DNA of 64,000 nt from JAGZHZ01 sp963929865 (GTDB taxonomy: Bacteria; Bacillota; Clostridia; Lachnospirales; Lachnospiraceae), in the NCBI GenBank assembly GCA_963929865.1, contig CAWVKK010000047.1, positions 1 through 64,000 of the forward strand. Reading direction: 5' to 3'. The notes under the pieces are model-generated. The model worked only from the letters and a program-made list of their open reading frames with translations, did no database searches and was not told where the DNA came from. Position 1 is the first letter of the stretch. Each line of letters opens with the position of its first letter. The translations under genes and the position numbers were made by a program. This document shows positions 43,301 through 50,409 of this stretch, piece after piece.

Positions 43301-45038
43301 ACTCTTCTCCTTCTCTTTTTTCAAACATATTCCATTCTTTTAAGTTTCCTTTTTCTTCAATAGAGATACATCCCTTGACGCCAGTCTGAAAATACAAATT
43401 TCCATTGTTTTCTCCTCTTTTTTCCTGCCATTCTATGCGGAATATTTCAGGCGCTGTATGGTCTACCGTCACAGATCCTTCCAGCAAAATTCTTTTTTGT
43501 TCTGTCTGAGAGGCAATCGGGTTGCCCGATAAGTCTGTCCCCTCTATCTCAAAGCAGTACGTATCTTCCTGCTGTATTTCTTCTGTCTCAAAGCTGCCGA
43601 CTGCCTCTGCTGTCTGCTCATTCCAGTCCCATTTTACCGTTATCCTCCGCTCTTCTTTCGTTTTCTGACCGCTCATAAATAAGCTCATCCGCTCTGGTGC
43701 AAACCAGCTTTCTTTTATTTTTATGGTTCCTCTTATTTTTCCCGTGCAGGTGTACCAGTTTCCCTCCTCATCATTTCCGTCCGCCTCTATCTCATAGCCC
43801 AGCAGGATAGGCGGCGTGCGGTCAATCACAATCTTTTGGACGGCCGTCCTGTCCATTTTGTTTCCGGAATGGTCAAACACCGGCCCGATTTCTATGGAAT
43901 AGATGCCCTCTTTTTCCAGAATAATCCGGTTCTGATACTGATCCTGCGCTGTTTTCTCCCAGCTTCCGCCTGCAAAGTCCGCTTCTTGCCCGTTGATAAA
44001 AATCGGCACATCCTGTTCTCTCCAGTATTTTTCCTGAATTTTTACCGTGATTTCGGCACGGTCGGAAAAAAAGAGGACGCCCTCTTTTTCCTGTGCCTCG
44101 CTAAAGGCAAACGGCAGGCACACCGGCGCATCTTGATCGACTACAATATCAGCCTGCGCTTCTCCTAAGAGCAGCGTCTCATTTCCCGCATGATCGATCA
44201 GGCGGATCCCTGTGACGGCTCCCTCAAATGGGGCGGTATATCGGATCTGATATGCGTCATACCGTTTCCCTTCAATCTCCACCGGCTCTGCCTTGGCTGC
44301 CTCCACCCATACTTCTCCGCTCAGGATATGGATCTGTGCGATTCCAGACATCGAATCCCTTGCCATGCACGCAATATTGACTTCTTTTTGAAAATAGAGG
44401 GGGGCTGAGCGATATCCCCATTTTTCCCAAACCGCATTTTCTCCTTCCTGATAAGAGAGAAATACTTCCGGCTCTGGAGGCTTTCGGTCAATTTTTATCT
44501 GCCATTCCTGCCTGCACTGGATCTCCTCTCCTGTCACTGCCGCAATCTGCATCCTGCCTTCCATTTCTTCCGTCTCCAGTACCATCTGATATTCCCAGCA
44601 GTTTTCTTCTTCCCTGTATGGTTCCTGGCATTCTTCTTTTCTCTCCGTCTCCCCTTCTTTCCACCATGCGCAGATTTTGTCCGGCTTTTTCCCTCTTACC
44701 CGGACGAAAATCATATAAGCTTCGCTTCCCCGAAACCATTCTCCGCTTGGCGCTGAGGCGGTAATCTCCATCGTCTGTTCTGCCTCCTGTGCCTTCGCCT
44801 GCGCCGCCTGTTCTCCGCTCAGAAATCCTCCCGCCGCCATCAAAGTGATAAGCAGGATTCCCGCCTTTTTTTTCTTTCTCATTTTCTTTCGCTCATTTTT
44901 TAGCGTTCGAACCGTCGTCCACAGCTTTCCTCTTATCAGCAAAAAAACGGCTGCCAAAAAACATGCGGTAAAAGAAACGCTTCCTATCCTTTTTAACTGC
45001 TCGTACCATTGTATGATCTCTTGTGCGGTCTCTCCCAT
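40308..45038 (-). CDS. Giant membrane-anchored Ig-like repeat protein of the T7SS island
   Basis: 1576 residues; ATG with AAAGGAGAG 5 bases upstream. Two N-terminal hydrophobic segments (about 21-36, VSFTACFLAAVFLLI; about 58-75, AGILLITLMAAGGFLSG) and one near the C-terminus (WTGGALILGGALTVITAAQ) with a RKRKKT tail. Between them about ten Ig-like units, each opened by a D-x-(T/S)-x-P motif such as VIDRTPP, VDHTAP, TIDQTAP, MIDKTVP, VIDHSSP, and containing DLAGN or similar. No enzyme motif is seen. It starts 21 bases after the kinase stop, so it is the last gene of the secretion operon. Its topology (short inside ends, very large outside part) is compatible with a surface conduit or adhesin; the role is inference. 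Confidence 0.75.
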   Translation of the reverse strand: MGETAQEIIQWYEQLKRIGSVSFTACFLAAVFLLIRGKLWTTVRTLKNERKKMRKKKKAGILLITLMAAGGFLSGEQAAQAKAQEAEQTMEITASAPSGEWFRGSEAYMIFVRVRGKKPDKICAWWKEGETERKEECQEPYREEENCWEYQMVLETEEMEGRMQIAAVTGEEIQCRQEWQIKIDRKPPEPEVFLSYQEGENAVWEKWGYRSAPLYFQKEVNIACMARDSMSGIAQIHILSGEVWVEAAKAEPVEIEGKRYDAYQIRYTAPFEGAVTGIRLIDHAGNETLLLGEAQADIVVDQDAPVCLPFAFSEAQEKEGVLFFSDRAEITVKIQEKYWREQDVPIFINGQEADFAGGSWEKTAQDQYQNRIILEKEGIYSIEIGPVFDHSGNKMDRTAVQKIVIDRTPPILLGYEIEADGNDEEGNWYTCTGKIRGTIKIKESWFAPERMSLFMSGQKTKEERRITVKWDWNEQTAEAVGSFETEEIQQEDTYCFEIEGTDLSGNPIASQTEQKRILLEGSVTVDHTAPEIFRIEWQEKRGENNGNLYFQTGVKGCISIEEKGNLKEWNMFEKREGEEWKPIAAVWREEEKIIEFEAEPKEGSTRLMIAARDLAGNSLSVGGTIRDFQETEEGIVSKNLVIDRTPPSVEIFFYTDQGKPIAIEQWQRDNKISKGQLTIKIRIQEENFDPSQWNFQMYACDKKGETQTSQEKSVIRANEACRTWTARQREKEGWEKGNWYETQWTLKDEANYTVTIQMKDFSDNSAVFKNEGEQKSRESYQVSFTIDQTAPVFLSEETQYKKEDQTVLERYAYRDYPYFSDQKIHIFLKARDGISGVKTVRFQLAHADNQIWTEAQQIEKGIDEMRCMIEVPVGFSGEIWVQAVDGEGVIGEKEKLDAVLIQTTQQAAKSSILEITQEKDASREKDGIRYYPGDVSVLIHAQDKVSGIKRLQCLVNGKVWSSETYTQKEERVFEANKRLELTQELFGEESITVEVEMETNSGYRTAQIRRYLLDSQAPVINIVYERGEGKGSFDRTPRTAQITVSDKNLDDETLLLEIDSAQGKPVRQSEWEIKEQDGKRTAVCTALFEKEDTYRMTVSAEDLSGNQAKTEEEAFTLDCTKPEIAVKKELKKGKTDSFYRGGGEITIFIEEKNFDPQGIFLELSGTSEDGKTWQEEWKETWERVEGGYQSSKSVEKEGRYLLYLQCEDLAGNRSREYGPDDFMIDKTVPEITIEEIEEYSANKGKVEPVIYLEDPYLDLDSLEISCTGEKWGEKKLTYTISDEHKRKKVSVCDFPHEKEQDDLYTVQIRIRDLAGNLAGKKICFSVNRFGSVYTFDTETKQFLEGYYQKEAKTLKILETNVDSLEENEIFCSRDGETKQMKKGTDYQVGIRGEKGSWKQYIYEISPENFAQEGVYQLTLMSKDQAGNYSDNGKNGEEIMFVIDHSSPTAVISGIEENGRYKEKKRSVWIDAADNIGIKEIAVFLDGALWKKWDQESWKEKAQVWVKEKDTRQNFCVKLKDLAGNESVYTIRNVLICEDSWIQFWNSFPKWTGGALILGGALTVITAAQKWRKRKKT

Positions 45039-45059
45039 CGTTTCTCTCCTTTTATCGTC

Positions 45060-46739
45060 TTACTCTTTTGTCACATTGTCCGATAGCTTCTGTCTTGCCT
45101 GTTCGATTTCTCTCTCTATCATCCGTACCATCTCCTGATTTTCAAAGCCGGCATTTTCTTTTGCCGAAAAAAGCGCTTTCTCTGCCTGTTCCAGAACGCC
45201 TGTGATTTCTTCTGTCTCGATCCCGTCCCTTTTCATTTCTTCACTGTACTGCAAAATCTGCATGACCATTTCCTGGCATACCTTCAATTTCATAATTTCA
45301 TTTTCTCCGTATTTTTTCTGCATTTGATACAGCTCTTCTAAATCTCTGAGATAGGCGGCATGTGAAATTTTGAAATCCCCTGTCTTCTCTCTTTTTCCCA
45401 TATCCTTCCAATAACGACTGATTCTCTCGCAAACTGCCGCTCTTGTTTTTTCCGACTGTGTCAAAAACTGCGCCTGCCTGGCAATTTCAAACCATTTCAG
45501 ACTTCTCTCTTTATTTCCTGTCTCTTCATAAAAGAAAAAATAGGCGATTCCTATCTCATAAGCCAGTTTTTCATAGCCCGCCTGGTTTGCTTTTATCTTC
45601 ATCTCATAGGTCTCTTCTTTTCCCTGTGTCTCGTTTAAGATTTCGCGCAAGCTGATATCCTCTTCCCTTGAGAAATTGTCATCTTCCAAAAATGCTTCCA
45701 AAAGCTTTAAATATCCTTCTTCCTCTGTGGGATTGACCGAAATCGCCTTCTTTAGCAGCTGTATTTTTCCCTCTCCCTCCTGGTTTGAGGCCATCTGCAT
45801 ACAGAGCTGATAGCTTTCTTTTCTCATCTCCATAATCTGAATTCCGCAAAAGCAGCGCAGTCCAAGTGAAAGAAAAGACACCGCAAAAAATCCCCCGCAC
45901 AGGAACAGTTTTCTTTTTTGACTTTTCATTCTTTTGCTGTCAAGTTCTTGATAGTGTTCCAGGGCAAACCACACTTCTCTGCATGACTGATACCGTTTCC
46001 CCGGATCTTTTTGCAGACATTTTTCTATGATTTGTCCCAGCCCGTCTGAAACCTCCGGGCGTACCGCGCGCACCGGCAAAAATTCTGATCCGTGTCTCTT
46101 TTTTGGGGTTTCTCCCGTTATCATATCGTGGAGCGTTGCTCCCAGCCCGTAGATATCCGTTCTCTCATCGCTTTGCCCCGCCCCGAACTGTTCGGGGGCA
46201 GCATACCCTTTTGTCCCAAGACATACCGTGTCCTGCGTGTCTTCCTCGCAGAATTCTCTTGAAATTCCAAAGTCTATCAGCATCAGATCCCCGTTCGGTC
46301 TGAGCATAATATTGGAGGGCTTCATATCGCGGTAGATCACAGCCGGAACTCTGTTGTGAAGGTAAGACAGCACCTGGCACAGCTGTTTTGCCCATTCGAT
46401 CACGTATTCTTCTTTCTGCGCTCCCTCCTCCTCCAGCACTTTTCCCAGCGTTCTTCCCTCAATATAATCCATCACAATAAAAATTGCTTCCTCTTCCTCG
46501 ATGACATCGCAGATTTTCGGGATCATCGGATGATTGAGGCAGCGCAGCAATTCCATCTCCCGCACGATTCCCTGCCTCATCAGCGCAAAGTTATACGGTC
46601 TGTCTTTTCGGATCTCTTTTACTGCCCACTGTCTGTTTGCTTTTTCATTCATGGCAAGGTAGACCGTACTCATGCCGCCGGCGCCAATCTGATTGAGAAT
46701 CTTATATTTTCCGTCTAATATACTTCCTATGGCAATCAT
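45060..46739 (-). CDS. Ser/Thr protein kinase with membrane helix and TPR-like extracytoplasmic tail
   Basis: 559 residues; ATG at 46739 with GGGAGG 6 bases upstream. The kinase domain (1 to about 270) is complete: glycine loop IGAGGMSTVYLA, lysine in WAVKEI, catalytic YRDMKPSNIML, LIDFGIS, GTKGYAAPEQFG. A membrane helix follows (LFLCGGFFAVSFLSLGL). The last ~250 residues are helical with TPR-like pairs (GEGKIQLLKKAISVNPTEEEGYLKLLEA). T7SSb EssB/YukC has the same order but with a dead kinase fold; here the catalytic residues are present. It may phosphorylate Thr for the FHA protein encoded first in the operon (inference). Confidence 0.85.
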   Translation of the reverse strand: MIAIGSILDGKYKILNQIGAGGMSTVYLAMNEKANRQWAVKEIRKDRPYNFALMRQGIVREMELLRCLNHPMIPKICDVIEEEEAIFIVMDYIEGRTLGKVLEEEGAQKEEYVIEWAKQLCQVLSYLHNRVPAVIYRDMKPSNIMLRPNGDLMLIDFGISREFCEEDTQDTVCLGTKGYAAPEQFGAGQSDERTDIYGLGATLHDMITGETPKKRHGSEFLPVRAVRPEVSDGLGQIIEKCLQKDPGKRYQSCREVWFALEHYQELDSKRMKSQKRKLFLCGGFFAVSFLSLGLRCFCGIQIMEMRKESYQLCMQMASNQEGEGKIQLLKKAISVNPTEEEGYLKLLEAFLEDDNFSREEDISLREILNETQGKEETYEMKIKANQAGYEKLAYEIGIAYFFFYEETGNKERSLKWFEIARQAQFLTQSEKTRAAVCERISRYWKDMGKREKTGDFKISHAAYLRDLEELYQMQKKYGENEIMKLKVCQEMVMQILQYSEEMKRDGIETEEITGVLEQAEKALFSAKENAGFENQEMVRMIEREIEQARQKLSDNVTKE

Positions 46740-46835
46740 GTTCTGCCTCCCTGCCTTGCTTTTGCTTTCTTTTCCAGTCATCCGTCTCCGTCTTTTTCGG
46801 AGAGAAAGCCTTTGCCTCATCCGCCGCGTATTGTC

Positions 46836-48323
46836 TTATCCTTGCACAAGCCCGGTCAGCCGCTTTCTTTTTTCTTTTAAGTTTTCATTTTCCTGTCTGA
46901 TTTTCTGCCCGTATGCCTGATCGATGGAAAAGACCTCCTGAAAAATTTTTTCAATCTCTTCTGTGCCAGCGTCGTTTAAATCAATCAGCTTTCGGTAATA
47001 TTCTTCCACATGGTTGACATACACGCTTAAGTTCAGTCCAACGCTTTGCTGCTCCAGCCGATACCAGCAGTCCCATCTGCTGATTTTCCAGAAGGGTTCT
47101 CTCTCCACTTCTCTTGCGGCCTTAAGCATCCTCTCTTTTGTCTCCTGCGAGAAATCGCGGATCACAATCTGGTTTTCAATCTCTCTTGTCATGTTAAAGA
47201 CAGCTGCAAATACATGTTTGTTTTCCGCATACCCTGCCGCAAAGGGGAGGAGTATCTTTGCCGTATCCGAAATTCCTGCAAACTCTCCCAATATATTCAT
47301 CAAAGACGTGAGCTGTCTGTCATATTCTCTTATGTCATCTGCCTTCTTGCTTTTTAAAAAAGCGCGCAGATAAATGAGCAGATCCCTCCCCGCGTCCAGC
47401 CCGATTGTTTTTAAAATATCATTTCGGTATTCCCCTTTTCCGACTATTCTCTGCATGATATCTCCCAGAAAACTGAGCATTTGAATCCGCTCTCCCTTTG
47501 GAACTTTTTCCATAAAATAGACCGTAAAATCTTGGATCATATCCATGGCGGGCTCCCTTGCTCCCTCCTGAGCCAATTCATATAAAATTTTCCCATTTTC
47601 ATGCAGAAACAGGGCGTCCGGACAGTGATAGCCGCCGAATCCGAGCTCATCTTCTGCAATTCCGCCGTCATTTTTCAAAAAAATAGTTGTCCCTGCAATC
47701 GGATATAAAAGGCAGCTTACAAAATCTCTGTAATTGGCGTACAGTGTGATGTTTTCTTTTCGTTCCTGAATTTGTCTCTCATATTTTCTGCAGAACTCTT
47801 TGGAAAAGCCTTCCCCGTCAAAGGCAATGCATATCGGTTCTTTCTCACTGCGCACCGCGATGTACATTGCCTTATTGCCGCCTTTTGAATGTCCGCTGAC
47901 AGTCACGTTTTCATAGGGCAAAGCCTCAAACCATTCCAGCGCATCCAGCTGCTGCCTGCTGTCCTCCTGCGCTCCGGCAACCACGTCGTCCCTCCATTCG
48001 TTATAGCCGGTGCCTGCAAACACAACAATCGCTTCTTTCTCTTCTTCACAGTAAAAGCAAAGCGCCTTTGCCCCGGTTTTCCTGTCATTTTGCCTGTGCG
48101 CGATGCGCAGGCTGCAAAGCTGCTCATCTTCCTTTGCCAGGGCAATCAGGTTGTCCCACTCTTCTTTTGTCGTCCCAGGTCCCGGTATGCCTTCCTGTTT
48201 CCGGTAGGCGTCCGTATCTATAAAGTCAAGCAGCTCTCCCACTGAAAATGCTTCCGCCCCGTCCGAGGTAAAAACAGGATCATAGATCAGATTGTTCAGC
48301 ATTAAAATTTGTACCTCTGTCAT
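46836..48323 (-). CDS. DUF2974/Mbeg1-like lipase with C-terminal helical domain, probable T7SS effector
   Basis: 495 residues. The N-terminal alpha/beta-hydrolase half shows IVVFAGTGYNEWRDD (102-113 region) and the nucleophile elbow VSGHSKGGNKAMY (Ser146), plus AFDGEGF, as in the DUF2974 family. The C-terminal ~200 residues are helical and end with a heptad-like ENENLKEKRKRL tail. There is no signal peptide. A lipase-first, helical-domain-last order is what is known for TslA, a Staphylococcus T7SS lipase effector with reversed LXG layout. Gene context agrees: two small helical proteins and a lipoprotein directly upstream. Secretion and toxicity are inferred. Confidence 0.72.
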   Translation of the reverse strand: MTEVQILMLNNLIYDPVFTSDGAEAFSVGELLDFIDTDAYRKQEGIPGPGTTKEEWDNLIALAKEDEQLCSLRIAHRQNDRKTGAKALCFYCEEEKEAIVVFAGTGYNEWRDDVVAGAQEDSRQQLDALEWFEALPYENVTVSGHSKGGNKAMYIAVRSEKEPICIAFDGEGFSKEFCRKYERQIQERKENITLYANYRDFVSCLLYPIAGTTIFLKNDGGIAEDELGFGGYHCPDALFLHENGKILYELAQEGAREPAMDMIQDFTVYFMEKVPKGERIQMLSFLGDIMQRIVGKGEYRNDILKTIGLDAGRDLLIYLRAFLKSKKADDIREYDRQLTSLMNILGEFAGISDTAKILLPFAAGYAENKHVFAAVFNMTREIENQIVIRDFSQETKERMLKAAREVEREPFWKISRWDCWYRLEQQSVGLNLSVYVNHVEEYYRKLIDLNDAGTEEIEKIFQEVFSIDQAYGQKIRQENENLKEKRKRLTGLVQG

Positions 48324-48380
48324 ACTTCTCTTGTCTTTGTCCTTTCTCTGGGAATCCTATATCTTTGTACACGGTCCGCG

Positions 48381-49091
48381 CTAAGGCAAATCATACCTGA
48401 TTTCCCAGCCGGCGCTGCATACCTCTCTGTCCAGATAGCAGCCCTTTTTTACGATGATATCCGCAGTATCCCTCTCAATCGTCTGAAAAACCTCTTCCCT
48501 CGTCAGAAAGACTACAATCAGACTTTCCATATTTTCTTCTGCCCAAAGCGTTTCAAACTGTTTTGCCTTTTGCGGGAAATCCTCTTCTTCTCTGACAAAC
48601 ATCCAGCTGATCGCCCGAATTCTTTCTCCTTTTTCCTGCAGCCTTTCCAGGCTGTTCTCGGCATCCTGCGAAAATTCACATTCCTGCGTAAAGGAAAAGA
48701 CCTTCACTTTTGAAAAAACCATCTGTGCCGTCTCTTTCATCTTCGTCTCATATTCATCCCGGATGCAAAGCCCCAGATAGCTGTCCGTAAAAACAATCTC
48801 CCCGCTTTTTTCATACCGTCTGACCCAGCATGTCTCTTCTCTTTTCTGTGCCGGTATCCGCAGGTTCATCTGGTCGTACGGCTGATTCCAGAATTTCCAG
48901 ATGACCCCTGTCACCTCATATTCGATATCTCCATATTTCTTTCTAAAATACTGCTCCATTTCATTTTGTCTTTGCTGAAATTCCTCTTTTTGTATCACGC
49001 GGTCGACGCCGTCTGTCTTTTGCTGCGCGCATCCTCCAAGTCCGAGAATCATTCCTGCCGCCACCGCAGCCATTTTCCTTCTTTTTTTCAT
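48381..49091 (-). CDS. Lipoprotein, candidate immunity protein for the adjacent lipase
   Basis: 236 residues. Signal peptide with lipobox LGGC (Cys21). The mature part is mixed alpha/beta with a duplicated-looking layout (EVTGVIWKFWNQPYDQMNLR; SKVKVFSFTQECEF; ESLIVVFLTREEVFQTIERD) but no family I recognise. It lies 57 bases before the lipase gene. In S. aureus the TslA lipase is neutralised by the surface lipoprotein TilA; the gene pair here has the same logic. GGAAGG lies 7 bases before the ATG. Confidence 0.65.
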   Translation of the reverse strand: MKKRRKMAAVAAGMILGLGGCAQQKTDGVDRVIQKEEFQQRQNEMEQYFRKKYGDIEYEVTGVIWKFWNQPYDQMNLRIPAQKREETCWVRRYEKSGEIVFTDSYLGLCIRDEYETKMKETAQMVFSKVKVFSFTQECEFSQDAENSLERLQEKGERIRAISWMFVREEEDFPQKAKQFETLWAEENMESLIVVFLTREEVFQTIERDTADIIVKKGCYLDREVCSAGWEIRYDLP

Positions 49092-49106
49092 GTCCTAACC
49101 TTCCGA

Positions 49107-49397
49107 TTAAGTTCCAAGCGCCTGATCGGTATCTGAAATGCTTTGTTTTTCTGCCCCCTCAAACCTTTCTTTTGCCATCTCCAGCCAGTCGGCGGTATCT
49201 CTTATCACCTGCTGCAGGATTTGTTCTGTCCCGCATAGAATTTCATACGTTTCATTTAACGCCGAACACGTCTCTCCTTCGCTCTCATTTAACAGCTCTG
49301 TCGTCACAAATCTTCGGTCTTCCAGATACCCCGACAGATTTCTAAACGCCCTTGCATAATCGTCCAGGCTTCGATATTGTACATAAATCTGTGTCAT
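49107..49397 (-). CDS. Small helical WXG100/Lap-like protein (second of a pair)
   Basis: 96 residues, mostly helical (SLDDYARAFRNLSGYLED, ILQQVIRDTADWLEMAKERF), with a break at about residues 38-45 that could form a helical hairpin. No WXG motif. Its ATG overlaps the stop of the previous gene by 4 bases. Size, fold and place before a lipase effector fit a Lap-type (LXG-associated helical) targeting partner. No secure family call. Confidence 0.6.
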   Translation of the reverse strand: MTQIYVQYRSLDDYARAFRNLSGYLEDRRFVTTELLNESEGETCSALNETYEILCGTEQILQQVIRDTADWLEMAKERFEGAEKQSISDTDQALGT

Positions 49398-49687
49398 ATT
49401 GTTTTTCCGTATAAAAATTGATCAGCCCGGTCGATTTCTTCTACAAATTCCAGCGCATCCTGACCGATCCGGTCGGTAATATCTTTGATTTCCTGCTTCA
49501 GCGCCGCAATTTCTTCTATCCTGCCAGACAGCGCTTTGCAGATTTCCTCATCCTGGATCGCCTGTCCGCACACCTCCTGCAAAAGCCGCTCATAGACTTC
49601 CATATAGAAGAACAGAAAGTTCCCGTAATTTCGAATCCGGTTCGAAGCGAGGCGAAAATTTTCATCCGTGACAATGACGTCTCTCAT
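49394..49687 (-). CDS. Small helical Lap-like protein (first of a pair)
   Basis: 97 residues, helical, MRDVIVTDENFRLASNRIR then a tyrosine/phenylalanine-rich helix and IAALKQEIKDITDRIGQDA. No WXG motif. AGGAGAG precedes the ATG. Same interpretation as its partner; together they would pair with the C-terminal helical domain of the lipase (inference). Confidence 0.6.
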   Translation of the reverse strand: MRDVIVTDENFRLASNRIRNYGNFLFFYMEVYERLLQEVCGQAIQDEEICKALSGRIEEIAALKQEIKDITDRIGQDALEFVEEIDRADQFLYGKTI

Positions 49688-49701
49688 TCTATCTCTCCTT
49701 T

Positions 49702-50115
49702 TCAGCTCAGCAATCTTTCCAGCGCCAGGATTTCCTCTTCCAGCCGATCGATTTTCTCCTCTCTAAAGCGGATCTCTTCCGACAGCTTTGCCTTTTCCTT
49801 CTCGATCTCTTTTCCAAACGACTCTACGTCTTCCGCGGCGGTCTCATAGTCTTGACCGTACAGCTCTTCTCTTAGGCAGCTGGAAAAGGTCTGCGCAAAG
49901 CAGGGAGGATGGGTGCACTCCGCAATCATCCCCGCCCGCGCTCTCCTTGCGGCAATCAGCTGCTGAAACTCTTCCTTCTTTTTTTCAAAGCATCCCTGTG
50001 CTTCTTCCATATCCCGATACTGCAAAAGGAGCTGTGAATTTTCGTTTTTGAGGCTGTCTTTTTGCGCTTTCAGCTGCAGAATCCTTTGGCGTACTCCGTC
50101 TTTTCCCTCTATCAT
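49702..50115 (-). CDS. Coiled-coil protein of the T7SS operon
   Basis: 137 residues forming two long coiled-coil stretches (QRILQLKAQKDSLKNENSQL; EIEKEKAKLSEEIRFREEKI) separated by a loop with CTHPPC. Resembles the YwqH/DUF5082 type found beside LXG effectors, but the match is weak. The ATG overlaps the WXG100 stop (ATGA). Confidence 0.55.
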   Translation of the reverse strand: MIEGKDGVRQRILQLKAQKDSLKNENSQLLLQYRDMEEAQGCFEKKKEEFQQLIAARRARAGMIAECTHPPCFAQTFSSCLREELYGQDYETAAEDVESFGKEIEKEKAKLSEEIRFREEKIDRLEEEILALERLLS

Positions 50116-50405
50116 CCGATAAACTGCCCCGCAATTTCTAAGTCTGTCTGTTCCAGTGTATCTGCTGTCCGGATCAGAACCTTTTCGATTTCCCGGATTA
50201 GTTCCTCCGCTTTTTTAAATCCAGGCTTAAGCTGCTCGTATCGGACCGCATAGGAATCGCTTGCCGCTCCCTCCCATTCTTCCTGGAGGCGAAGCAGAAG
50301 CTGCTCCATATTTTCAATCACGCTCTGCAGTTCATCCGCCTGTACGCCATATTCTCTTGCTCTCTCTCTCAATTTTTCCGGTGTGATTCTAATCTGTCCG
50401 TTCAT
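50112..50405 (-). CDS. WXG100 family protein (EsxA/YukE-like)
   Basis: 97 residues with the central W-E-G motif (residues 44-46, EEWEGAASDSY) between two helices, and RITPEKLRERAREYG at the N-terminus: the WXG100 pattern. These proteins are secreted as dimers and serve as targeting partners for EssC. AAAGGA precedes the ATG and the gene follows essC by 4 bases. Confidence 0.88.
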   Translation of the reverse strand: MNGQIRITPEKLRERAREYGVQADELQSVIENMEQLLLRLQEEWEGAASDSYAVRYEQLKPGFKKAEELIREIEKVLIRTADTLEQTDLEIAGQFIG

Positions 50406-50409
50406 GTTT

